Below, piece by piece: positions 1 to 7,283 of a stretch of DNA of 10,779 nt. Each line of letters starts with the position of its first letter. Positions within the stretch are counted from its first letter, which is position 1. The notes under the pieces were generated by a model. It saw nothing but the letters and a program-made list of their open reading frames with translations, was not told the origin of the DNA and made no database searches. The stretch comes from Synura sp. LO234KE (lineage: Eukaryota > Sar > Synurophyceae > Synurales > Mallomonadaceae): assembly GCA_015143735.1 (NCBI GenBank), contig VKHC01000591.1, positions 1 through 10,779 of the forward strand, read 5' to 3'. Made by a program: the position numbers and the translations under genes.

Positions 1-1
1 A

Positions 2-1043
2 CTAATTTACTGCATATGGCGAGCTCGCAATCAAACAAAGTGGCTGGAAACAAAAATTGATGACGACTAACATCAAAGGTTTTGCTTCCGCGTGCGTTCA
101 ACTCCGAATATTTCCCAATGATGAAGTCGGAAGGTAGTGATGGTTATGTATTTCTCTTCAATCACATAAAATATCGCCATTTACCTCCACAAACTTTTTG
201 ATCTGAAACTGCTCGCTCTTTCTCTTTTCTTCCATAGCCTGCGTGACAACACAACCGAAGTAAAAAAGTCAAATAAACCGCCACTTCACTGTTGCAAAAA
301 AGTCATACATCGAATCCTATTTCTTACAAACACTACCCGGGGTCCGGTGACCACAATAGTCTGCACGACAGTTATACTATTTCAATGATCTTGTCAAGGT
401 GTTTCGTTTTCAACGTTGATAGGCATGATAAGGCGTTCTGCGTAATTTCGCTATGTTCACCGTTCAGTTCACTGTATATCCTTCACAATCAAATGTAATT
501 AGCACTAGTCTATAGATAGGAGTAGTCACACTAGTGCACGCACCTTCATTCGTCGCCGCTCTTTCTCAATATCATGCAGTTTACGCTTCAACATCACCTT
601 CAACTCTTCTCCGTGATGCTCTAGCATTTGAACCTGCCGTCAAAATATTAGGAAAGCAATAGTAGAATCGTGATTACGATGGACGCTTGGACAATCACGA
701 AAAACGAAGCAAAAGAGGAAGTCCGGGGAGAATAGTTATCCATAATAAATAGGTCGCTAATGCTGAGAAGACTTAAACATGAAGATGTGAAGAAAGAAAG
801 CGTTGTGTGCGAACATTCATGTTTCCTATCAGCATAATCGATATGCATTTGTAGTGATGCACCGGAATTTCAGCGCTCCTTTACCTCATCAATGATCATC
901 AATCCTGGAGGTACACCACAGCTATAAGACAATTCCTTTAGAAACGTGTGCTCAAAGCTTTTCCGCTCAGAGCAGTCGAAGATCAATTTTGTAGCTGTGT
1001 CCATATTTCTCTCGCCGCGGCCCACCTTGGCCACTGCAGACAT
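2..1043 (-). CDS. Small coiled-coil protein, 3-4 exons, family unknown
   Basis: Exon model (minus strand): 1043-885, 633-544, 238-185 and probably 43-2, about 114 residues. The ATG at 1043 directly follows an AG (ACAG before ATG). Donors are GAG/GTAAAG, AAG/GTGCGT and GAG/GTAAAT; acceptors are GGCAG/GTT, CGCAG/GCT and TTCCAG/CCA. All junctions are phase 0 and exon lengths are 159, 90 and 54, which is why I trust the first three exons. The N-terminal half (residues 1-53) contains CSERKSFEHTFLKELSYSCG followed by VPPGLMIIDE. The middle (54-101) is highly charged and helix-prone (LKRKLHDIEKERRRMK, then EEKRKSEQFQIKKF), probably a coiled coil. I do not recognise the family. The last exon (13 residues, TAG at 4-2) is the least certain: other acceptors exist, and reading through the third donor also reaches a stop soon. 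Confidence 0.68.
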
Positions 1044-1427
1044 CTGTTATCAAGTATAGAACGAAATGGAATGTAAGATTAGAAGGGGGAAGTCCAGGGG
1101 TGATAATATTGAAAACGCGAGTATTTAAATGGTGAACTAGTGCAATTACCAGTTTTAGAAATATACTATATCACGCGAGTGAATAATAATATTGTCGGAA
1201 AGAACAATCGACCATCACTAGCAAACCCTTTTGATGCAGAAAATATATTATATATTAGTGATGGGTTGCGTGAACTATGGCATGACAAGTGGAGTGACAT
1301 ATGGCATGATGGGTGGCGTTACGACTTCGATAGGAACGAGTAATCACCCGTAAAAATGATTTTATTGGGTCAAAAGCAATCGATATTTGAATATGTCAGC
1401 ACGCGCACTTAAACTCCTTCCCTCACT
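1044..1427. other. Spacer between two minus-strand genes
   Basis: This holds the presumed 3' flank of the 414-residue gene to its right and the 5' flank of the coiled-coil gene to its left. A minus-strand AATAAA lies at 1366-1361, about 60 bases after the right-hand gene's stop. Just upstream of the left gene's ATG the minus strand reads CTTGATAACAG, an acceptor-like end. The rest is A+T-rich and I see no convincing exon. Plus-strand reading frames here have no splice or codon support. Confidence 0.5.
1361..1366 (-). promoter_or_regulatory. Candidate polyadenylation signal AATAAA
   Basis: AATAAA on the minus strand, 62 bases beyond the stop of the unspliced 414-residue reading frame and about 43 beyond the stop of the alternative spliced end. 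Position and hexamer fit a poly(A) signal, but chance occurrence in A+T-rich DNA is easy. Confidence 0.35.
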
Positions 1428-2672
1428 TTACACTAGAGAACAACGGAAGGAGACAGTTATGGTTCCAAACACATTCCTTCCTTTAATTATCGCACTTACA
1501 GCTGGTGACGAGTCAACGGGATGCGATGCATCCGTTACTTTCTTCGCTTTCGCATCCCCATCCTTATTGCGAGGAGAGTGAGGACGGATCGCGAGCTTGG
1601 CTAATGCGACTCGATCCCGTTGATGTTGAAGATAATTCGGAGTTGATTTCTGTTCGGTGCCCATGACATGGCCCAAGCGTAACATTCCACCCGCTCGATT
1701 GCCCGCTGTGTCAGGGTCACTGTCACCAATCACAAGAGCATCGTGCCCTGTAGGCGCGCGCGAGAAGGCTGTCGGAAGAGGAATGACCACTGCATTTCCC
1801 AATTTAATCGCCGGAGGCTCGGGAGGAGGCCGACGTACAAACATCGGCGGCGGCACTACCAGCAACATGAAGGAGATCTGCACAGCATCTAGAAGCTTCG
1901 GTGCATTCTCGTCCTCATCAGCAATTGCCGTTGTGGGTTTGGAGTGGGTAGTCATCAGTTCCTTCAATTTATCCGTGGCCGCTCGGATCTTCGCAAATTG
2001 GACCGTGAGCGGTCGGGAGGTTGGCTGAACGACATTGCCATTTTCTTTCGCCTCATAATCCTTGACCTGGGCTTCCAACTCGGCCAACTCACGCTGTACC
2101 TTCTTTTTCTCCTCCAATCTTTCTCTCCTTCTAGCTAACAGCTCCCTAACCCCTTGCATGCCTCGTGACACCAGGGCCGACGTCGCAACAACGGCTCTAC
2201 TGTTAGCCAAGCGCTTTGTCATTCGGGGCATGGGAAGGGCATAGGAGGGCGGCAATGATAGGCGGGCCGAAAGCACAGTCTCGATAAAAGACGGACGAGT
2301 TTGTTCCTTCGTACTAGCTCGAGATTTATTCCCGTCTCGGGCTATTGCACGTTTGGTGACCTTTCGTAGTTTTCTTCGCACTATGCTCACACCAACGCCC
2401 TCCGCTCCGCCAGCCCCCCCATCCGAGGTATCCATTGCAGTGCCAAGACTAATGTAAGTCCCTCCAACTAACCCTACATTCTCGACCATGATTTCTCGCA
2501 GTGGCAACGCCGCGTTGTTTTGTGTGATGTACAGTGGTACGTACTCCGCATCCGTCAGTAGCGCCCCGAGCGCCTTCTCCTCACTCGACATCATCGAGCG
2601 GTTATCAATCACAGATGACGTGGTGGCAGATGTCACTGCAATCTGTGTTTCATGGGCTTCGATTCGAACCAT
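1428..2672 (-). CDS. 414-residue protein with coiled coil and Pro-rich segment, unknown family
   Basis: This is the longest uninterrupted reading frame in the window. ATG at 2672; an acceptor-like GTTAG sits 10 bases upstream, so the message may be trans-spliced there or the exon may continue from one at 3041-2836. Residues about 95-115 are Lys/Arg-rich (RRKLRKVTKRAIARDG). Around 177-215 is a clear coiled-coil stretch (LLARRRERLEEKKKVQREL followed by AELEAQVKDYEAKE). Around 275-290 is a proline-rich run (VVPPPMFVRRPPPEPP). The C-terminal part is polar and probably disordered. No signal peptide, membrane segment or catalytic motif is visible. At the 3' end, a strong donor GTAAGT at 1499 with an acceptor CTCTAG ending at 1433 would remove 67 bases and replace the last residues with CKVREGV and a stop at 1411-1409. 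Family and function not recognised. Confidence 0.72.
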   Translation of the reverse strand: MVRIEAHETQIAVTSATTSSVIDNRSMMSSEEKALGALLTDAEYVPLYITQNNAALPLREIMVENVGLVGGTYISLGTAMDTSDGGAGGAEGVGVSIVRRKLRKVTKRAIARDGNKSRASTKEQTRPSFIETVLSARLSLPPSYALPMPRMTKRLANSRAVVATSALVSRGMQGVRELLARRRERLEEKKKVQRELAELEAQVKDYEAKENGNVVQPTSRPLTVQFAKIRAATDKLKELMTTHSKPTTAIADEDENAPKLLDAVQISFMLLVVPPPMFVRRPPPEPPAIKLGNAVVIPLPTAFSRAPTGHDALVIGDSDPDTAGNRAGGMLRLGHVMGTEQKSTPNYLQHQRDRVALAKLAIRPHSPRNKDGDAKAKKVTDASHPVDSSPAVSAIIKGRNVFGTITVSFRCSLV

Positions 2673-3160
2673 ATCCCAACCCCTAACGATGGCAAGGCGT
2701 TATTAGTAGGAAAGTAGGACACATAATGCGATTCATAAATCAACAGATTTGACTAGGGAAGATGAGCCTTCTTTATTCATATACTTCGGCATCGGTGATG
2801 GTCAGCAATATTTAAGGACGTTACACTAACGTTACATATATGGAAGAGTGCAATTACATTGAAATTGCAGCGGCCGCAAACAGGTTTCAAACAAGAAGTG
2901 GGGAAACTGATTGTCCCTGTTGGGACGCGTGTATTCGCGTGTACTAGTAATCAGAATGAAAGGCAGTCCGCACTCATCTATTCTACAGGCACAACGTAAT
3001 CCCTTTGGTGCATTCACTAGTACGGCAACTACAATAACCATACATTATGTCTATAACTAGCGCCTACAGCAACTCATACACAAAGTGTACATCTACACCC
3101 ACAGTAACCACATATAGTGTGCACATCTACACCTACAGTAACCATACATACTGTTTACAT
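2673..3160 (-). other. Spacer with a possible 5' exon (3041-2836) of the 414-residue gene
   Basis: An ATG at 3041 opens a 69-codon frame starting MVIVVAVLVN, with six cysteines, that reaches a stop at 2834-2832. Inside its last codon is a donor GTAACG (G at 2835). Joining 2836 to 2682, after the GTTAG acceptor, keeps phase: the split codon becomes ATG, followed by GWD and then the MVRIEAH start of the 414-residue frame. That would add about 72 residues and a 153-base intron. The phase match has a one-in-three chance of being accidental. A minus-strand AATAAA at 2777-2772 could belong to the gene to the right, whose stop is at 3161. Otherwise I see only A+T-rich sequence and the minisatellite. 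Confidence 0.35.
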
Positions 3161-3166
3161 CTAAAC
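3029..3166. repeat. Degenerate 34-35 bp tandem repeat (four units)
   Basis: Four head-to-tail units begin near 3031, 3066, 3101 and 3135 (spacing 35, 35, 34). On the plus strand each starts acaatAAC or acag(c/t)AAC, continues with a cata/acat-rich centre and ends in (a)tct-a-ac. Units 3 and 4 differ at about 7 of 34 positions; unit 1 is the most diverged. The last unit contains the stop codon (3163-3161) of the minus-strand gene to its right, so the array starts in that gene's coding end and forms its presumed 3' untranslated region. I see no flanking direct or inverted repeat that would mark it as a mobile element. Confidence 0.75.
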
Positions 3167-4164
3167 GTACTTCACGGCTGGGTGCCACACACGTCTCACT
3201 CGAGCGCGCTCCTTGGCTCTCTCCACCTTCTGCCGATGAGCCTCCAGAGCGCATACTTCGTCCACCAAGTCTGACAACGCATCTTCAACCTACACGCGCA
3301 TATCCGTCGTACATGAAAAAGCACATAGCGCGTAGGAACCGTAAAGACATGCATCTAACCTGATTGCTCAATATGAGAATATCGGTACATGTAAACAGTA
3401 GAATACAGAAATGTGTCCTTAGGAGTCAATATTTTATGAGGCCAGAGTACGTGTGTATTCTTGCCCTAGATTACTCCACGCATTTCATTCAATCCGAATG
3501 ATGTTCTATCTCAGGACTATGGCAGTCTATACATCGGTTGCGGAGGTGTTCAGACGTGCACTACCAACGGTGTAGAGGATAGGCCTGTAGACACGCCTCC
3601 TCCTCACCAACTCGACACCCCCCCGGCACTCTTACTATACTTCCTATTCTATTGGCGTAAGATTCAGTTCTCAATAAACTACACGACATGAACTTGTCTC
3701 GTCGGTAACAACTGGGAAGGCGCGCCAGTCGCATACAAGGGATATTTGATCTCCTACGAGTAGGTAACTGGCAATCAAACATCGTAATGTATGGGTGTGT
3801 AGGCTTGCTAATATGGGATGGGGTGGAAGAAGAGGTCGACCGAGAGGTCACAAGCTCAAGTACAGCAACGTGGACGCACCTGCTCCGCGTCTGTAGGGCG
3901 GTTCTGACGACGTGCTAGCTCTCTCTATGACACCGTTACAAGCGCGACAGAACAGGAGTTGTATTACAACGACGCGGCGAGAGGTGGTGACGTGGACGGC
4001 ATACAAGCGTGGAAGAAGCTATGCAGACATGGAGGATTCTGATGATCGACTTCACTACCTGCAGCTTCAATTCGAATAAATTGAATGCGCGCAATCGAGC
4101 TTTGTTCTCCGCGTCGGATTCCACGTAGGACCAGTCTAAATGGACGTCTTCCTCTACTGCTTCT
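3161..4164 (-). CDS. Charged helical protein, at least three exons, 5' end unresolved
   Basis: Three exons join in frame: 4164-4059 (ends CTGCAG/GTAGTG), 3924-3880 (CATAG/AGA to GAGCAG/GTGCGT) and 3289-3161 (GTGTAG/GTTGAAG to a TAG stop at 3163-3161). The C-terminal 92 or so residues run EEDVHLDWSYVESDAENK, then ARLRAFNLFELKLQ, RELARRQNRPTDAEQ, VEDALSDLVDEVCALEAHRQ and VERAKERARVRRVW, ending HPAVKYV. This is acidic at first and basic at the end, with heptad-like spacing in the last exon, so a coiled coil is likely. No ATG in frame precedes the first exon: it opens after a TTTAG acceptor, so a further 5' exon must lie beyond 4164. The last intron (3879-3290) is about 590 bases, and I found no further exon in it. 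Family not recognised. Confidence 0.62.
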
Positions 4165-4745
4165 CTAAATAATCGCACATTAAACGGTATAGAACAATAA
4201 GGGAAGGTGTGCGCTAAGGTTTGCCCTAGAGATACCAGTCTACATATTGTAATAGCATGTTATTAGCAAAATCCTATCATGTTTAAGTGCTTTGAAATGA
4301 TTGATAACATATTCAAATATTACATTTCGAGGTACACATGTGCAGAAACGGTCGATCGTACAGACACACTTGGTTACTGTTACATCCATGCCTTAATCGT
4401 CGTCTACTCCGCCAGTGTGGTTCAATTAGAGCATACGCTATCAAATTCCATGCTAAACTAAGGAATAAGTATGTGATTCACACAAATTTAAATAAAATAA
4501 TAATCTAAGCTGCTTGAGCCTTAGCCACACCCACTTAAGTAGGTACAGGGATAGGATCACAATAAGACGTGCACATGTTGTTTACGTCTTCAAAGCTTGA
4601 GAGCATAGGCCTCAAAGCAAATTAGAACATATAATATCTACTGGAGAAAAGGGGGGGGGGATAATGTGGAATTTTACAGATCTAGACATAATGAGAAGCT
4701 ACCTAAGTATAAAATGTGCTTATTTGATTAAAACGATTCTTTAGC
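4165..4745. other. Unresolved stretch, probably the missing 5' exon(s) of the gene to the left
   Basis: No reading frame on either strand is convincing. On the minus strand, possible short leaders include an ATG frame near 4450 (MEFD) and a frame ending at a donor GTAATATTTG near 4340 whose phase would fit an acceptor inside 4164-4150. None is supported well enough to call. A run of ten G lies at 4651-4660. On the minus strand it becomes C10 followed by TTTTCTCCAG, a good-looking polypyrimidine tract plus acceptor, about 31 bases after a possible donor GTAAAA that follows ATGTCTAGATCT. Confidence 0.35.
4651..4660. repeat. G10 homopolymer
   Basis: Ten consecutive G on the plus strand. On the minus strand it forms C10 before TTTTCTCCAG, so it may be part of a polypyrimidine tract. 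A similar run of ten C lies at 6591-6600. Confidence 0.9.
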
Positions 4746-5300
4746 TTACTTTTGTTTCAGTCGCTCAAGTTTTTGAAGTTTTTCATTCCAAACCTTTTCA
4801 AAATTCGTTTAAGGTGCGAAAAGAATATTATAATAACGAACTTTTACCGGTTGTGGCGGTTCCCTTCGTCGGACTCCCGTCTCTGAATTTACATACCACA
4901 ACTCCCCTTTAAAGTCCTTTTTCATGTGCCAACACTGAGGTATTTTGAAAGGATCAATGAATTTGTTCAGCTCATCCTCTTCAATAACTGAGTTATTCGT
5001 CCCATGTAATTCAGTATTCGACTGATTTTCGTCCATTTGAAGCGCTCTATCTTTGCTAGCAGGTTCCAACTTAAATACATCTGGAGGTTTAAGAAATGGG
5101 CGTGTAATTCCATCATAGGCCTCTTTCGATTTCCCAAAAATCCCGTCAACAATAGGCCATTTATCATTGTCTTCAATCGCGCCAATAAAATTAGTATTAA
5201 AATCGTAAATATCTCTGGCGACATATTCGAGCTGTTGAACAGGCTCAGTACCAGTCACCATCAACTTTAACACGGGTTTTCTTTTACTTTTTGAGATCAT
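4746..5300 (-). CDS. 166-residue protein with a degenerate WW-like motif
   Basis: Exons 5300-4848 and 4793-4746 are joined across a 54-base intron (CCG/GTAAAAG to GAAAAG/GTTTGG, phase 0). Without splicing the frame ends in an unlikely VKVRYYNILFAP tail; splicing gives VWNEKLQKLERLKQK and stop. The ATG at 5300 follows an acceptor-like ATTAG by 8 bases. Residues 1-100 (MISKSKRKPVLKLMVTGTE onward) are mixed, with the motif YVARDIYDFNTNFIGAIED. About residues 122-150 read IPQCWHMKKDFKGELWYVN then SETGVRRREPPQP. This resembles a WW domain (first Trp, GE-WYVN turn, TG, terminal Pro), but an Arg stands where the second Trp normally is. The last 15 residues look helical. The codons are visibly A+T-rich compared with the cyclin gene. 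Function unknown; the WW reading is tentative. Confidence 0.75.
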
Positions 5301-5336
5301 GGTCGGTTCTAATAACGTTATTGACAGTACATATTA

Positions 5337-5342
5337 TTTATT
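5337..5342 (-). promoter_or_regulatory. AATAAA directly after a stop codon
   Basis: The minus strand reads TAA then AATAAA, immediately after the stop (5345-5343) of the five-exon gene. It also lies only about 37 bases before the ATG of the next gene. It is a candidate poly(A) signal; if used, the 3' untranslated region would be a few tens of bases at most. Confidence 0.35.
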
Positions 5343-6360
5343 TTATATATTTATTTGTAGCTTTTCCGTTACGTTGTTCACCATTCTAAATTTTGTGGCA
5401 CCTTATCGTGAATATGAATGCACTTGCAGATATATGAACTTCTTGTCTCAGTTTCGGTTTATGGATTACCCCACGACAGTTCATGTTGAATAATTTGCAA
5501 AGCAATAGTGATGAAAGAAATCGAGGAAAGCTCATTGGAGATATGCAAGATATTACGACTTACCATCAGGTGAGATTCTAACACCCGAGGTGACATTGAA
5601 TAGAGGATCTTTGTCCCAAATCCTTCGAATGAGTGATATGAATGCACAGTTTGCGGCCGGTTAAGATGGTCGGTAAAGGTTAAGGGTAGCAGGAACAATC
5701 AGAACATAAAACATTAAGAGAATCTCTTAAGGTGGAGAGCATCTAACAGTATTCTTCCAAACAATCATACAGCCGGTCAAGCGAAGCAGCATACTGTTCC
5801 CTATTAAATCTGCATTCTTAAACTTTTTGAACTGCCAGACCAACTTGCCTGGAAGAAAAATTTCCTTGGCGACTCTTTCTCTCGAGCGCTGTAAGTTGGT
5901 TTAATCATGCTTTGGTATCACTCCTCATTTTTATTTGTGATTGCCTTTCTATTTACACTTACAGTCCTGGGTCGACCCGATAGTAGTACGGGAGTGCAAC
6001 CATGACGAAAACAACCAGGGTGGGCGGTCCTTATGCTGCTAAGATATGCAATACCATGTTTTTCTATTTGTTATAGTAGATAAGGTGGATTTTCTATTGC
6101 GTATGCGGTACTAGTAAAGAACCATCCCTTGTCTCCCCCCTTTGAATGTACCAACCGAAGTACACTGGTGCCATTAAGCTCGTTCCGATCAAGGCTACAT
6201 ACCATAGGCTTGCTAGTACTTTGTTCCCAGCGAGGGTGCTTTCGCCACCAGCATAATTCGGGGAATCGCTGGGTGGGTTTTCGAGGGGGAAGTGGTAGGC
6301 ATTCAACATGTAAGCTAATAACTTCTTGTTTAAGATTTGAGGCATGGATATAGCTGACAT
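5343..6360 (-). CDS. 160-residue single-span membrane protein, five exons, unknown family
   Basis: Exons 6360-6112, 6038-5963, 5888-5849, 5622-5564 and 5401-5343; lengths 249, 76, 40, 59 and 59 sum to 161 codons with stop. Donors are CTA/GTACCG (weak), ACT/GTAAGT, CCAG/GCAAGT (a GC donor) and GATG/GTAAGT; acceptors are CTTAG, TTACAG, CGAAG and GATAAG. The chain is persuasive because only this phase keeps all later exons open: QHKDRPPWLFSSWLHSR, TTIGSTQD, SLERKSRQGNFSS, RIWDKDPLFNVTSGVRISPD, then GATKFRMVNNVTEKLQINI. Residues about 47-71 (VLASLWYVALIGTSLMAPVY plus FGWYI) form one hydrophobic span, preceded by YHFPLENPPSDSPNYAGGES. The start could instead be the Met at residue 6. The short form, spans and charges suggest an organelle or endomembrane protein, but I recognise no family. 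Exon 1 to exon 2 is the weakest join; the GC-AG intron is longer (226 bases) than the others. Confidence 0.66.
5623..5848 (-). other. GC-AG intron, 226 bases
   Basis: The donor is CCAG/GCAAGT, the standard strong context for GC introns. Towards the 3' end a CTTAAC branch-like motif is followed by no AG until CGAAG at the acceptor, as expected from scanning. Joining the exons gives AG|G, an Arg codon, and keeps the frame open into both downstream exons. No GT donor in this stretch gives the phase the next exon needs. Competing acceptors inside (AACAG near 5799) would give a different short end, so alternative splicing is possible. Confidence 0.55.
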
Positions 6361-6482
6361 AAAAATTCATGCTAAGAATTGCCGAGTGGTGAACGTATTG
6401 CTTGTTGAAAGCAAGAATGGTGCAGGCGCGGAAAGAAGGGGATGCATGCGGGTTCTTTCGCTTTATTCTACTAGTTCTACCA

Positions 6483-6809
6483 CTACCTTCTTGCTTCTTT
6501 CAGAGGAGCAAGTGACTGTGACTGACAATGGCAGCAGTAGTAGGCAGGGCGACTGCCATAAGGCATACACATAGGGCCAACTGCATGACGCCCCCCCCCC
6601 TCCTGCGGCACCTTAGAGCCGGTAGCTAGTATTTGCAAATTATTCATCAATGCAACTTTTTGCACCATAAAAATATATGGAGAATCATCCAGATGTATCA
6701 TGGTTACAACCACAAAAAGACAAGGAACGGTGAAGCACCGCAAAAGCAAAGATGACCTTGTCGTTGGGCGGAGATACAGCAGGAGGAACAGTTGGTCAGT
6801 TGGTAACAT
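6483..6809 (-). CDS. Doubtful small ORF, 108 residues, hydrophobic N-terminus
   Basis: ATG at 6809 lies 7 bases after an acceptor-like ACCAG, the same arrangement as the neighbouring genes. The frame runs to TAG at 6485-6483. The N-terminus is hydrophobic (MLPTDQLFLLLYL, later CFTVPCLFVVVTM), a possible signal anchor. The C-terminal part has a Cys cluster (AYYCCHCQSQS) and ends LKEARR. A run of ten G on this strand (6600-6591) encodes glycines, so a one-base error would break the frame. A good donor AAG/GTAGTG overlaps the stop, so the real product may differ. In another frame, ATG at 6586 gives MQLALCVCLMAVALPTTAA, signal-peptide-like, but it stops after 28 residues. I treat this as a weak candidate. 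Confidence 0.33.
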   Translation of the reverse strand: MLPTDQLFLLLYLRPTTRSSLLLRCFTVPCLFVVVTMIHLDDSPYIFMVQKVALMNNLQILATGSKVPQEGGGRHAVGPMCMPYGSRPAYYCCHCQSQSLAPLKEARR

Positions 6810-7283
6810 ATAGTATCTGGTAACATTAATCTTAAATTTTTCTTAATTCGGAACTAAATAATACTTGTGAATTTTGATTGTATGCTTTTTTATTCACTGA
6901 TAACTGCCGAATATCTAAGACAGTGGGTCAAAATGTTCCAGAAAGCAGGGCGTATAGTTGGATAGCAGATGATGGCTGAATCCGAATAAAAAGTATTACA
7001 TGTTCTTAGAAATCCCCAAGTACGGGGTCGCTGCAATAAGTCCTTAAGAAATATTAGCTAACCATTGTACAACAAAGGTTCATGTACAGGAATAATTCTA
7101 CTAAGTCTGCACTTCAAGACTTGCCGTTCATAAAGTTTATGCAAACACCAATAGAACATTCGAATTGTTTGGAAGGCAACATCTACGTCATCTGCTTTCT
7201 CGTTCGAGAAAAGTTCAGTCTGAAATAGTGCTACTACGATACATCAACAAACGTCCAAGAAAGAACGAGATCAATACCGCCTC
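6810..7283. other. Spacer downstream of the cyclin gene
   Basis: A+T-rich sequence with no exon I can support on either strand. On the minus strand it is the presumed 3' flank of the CABLES-like gene (stop at 7286-7284); a minus-strand AATAAA lies at 6894-6889, rather far from that stop. A pyrimidine-rich segment ending CTTAG near 6914, followed by a short open frame, resembles an acceptor, but no partner exon was found. The open plus-strand frame at 7165-7713 continues as an antisense reading of the Arg/Glu-rich tail and is not a gene. Confidence 0.45.

Noticed and set aside
1657-2706. Several plus-strand ORFs (up to 123 codons)
   Set aside because: They are antisense to the 414-residue minus-strand frame, shorter, and lack splice support or recognisable motifs.
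3561-3851. Minus-strand ORF of 96 codons starting at GTG
   Set aside because: It lies inside the 590-base intron of the coiled-coil gene, starts at a non-ATG codon and its composition does not look coding.
4279-4461. Plus-strand ORF of 60 codons (MFKCFEMIDN)
   Set aside because: Short, no neighbours on that strand, no acceptor or codon evidence; likely chance in A+T-rich spacer.
5459-5698. Minus-strand ORF of 79 codons starting at TTG
   Set aside because: The overlapping frame (RIWDKDPLFNVTSGVRISPD) joins in phase to exons on both sides, so this frame is a shadow.
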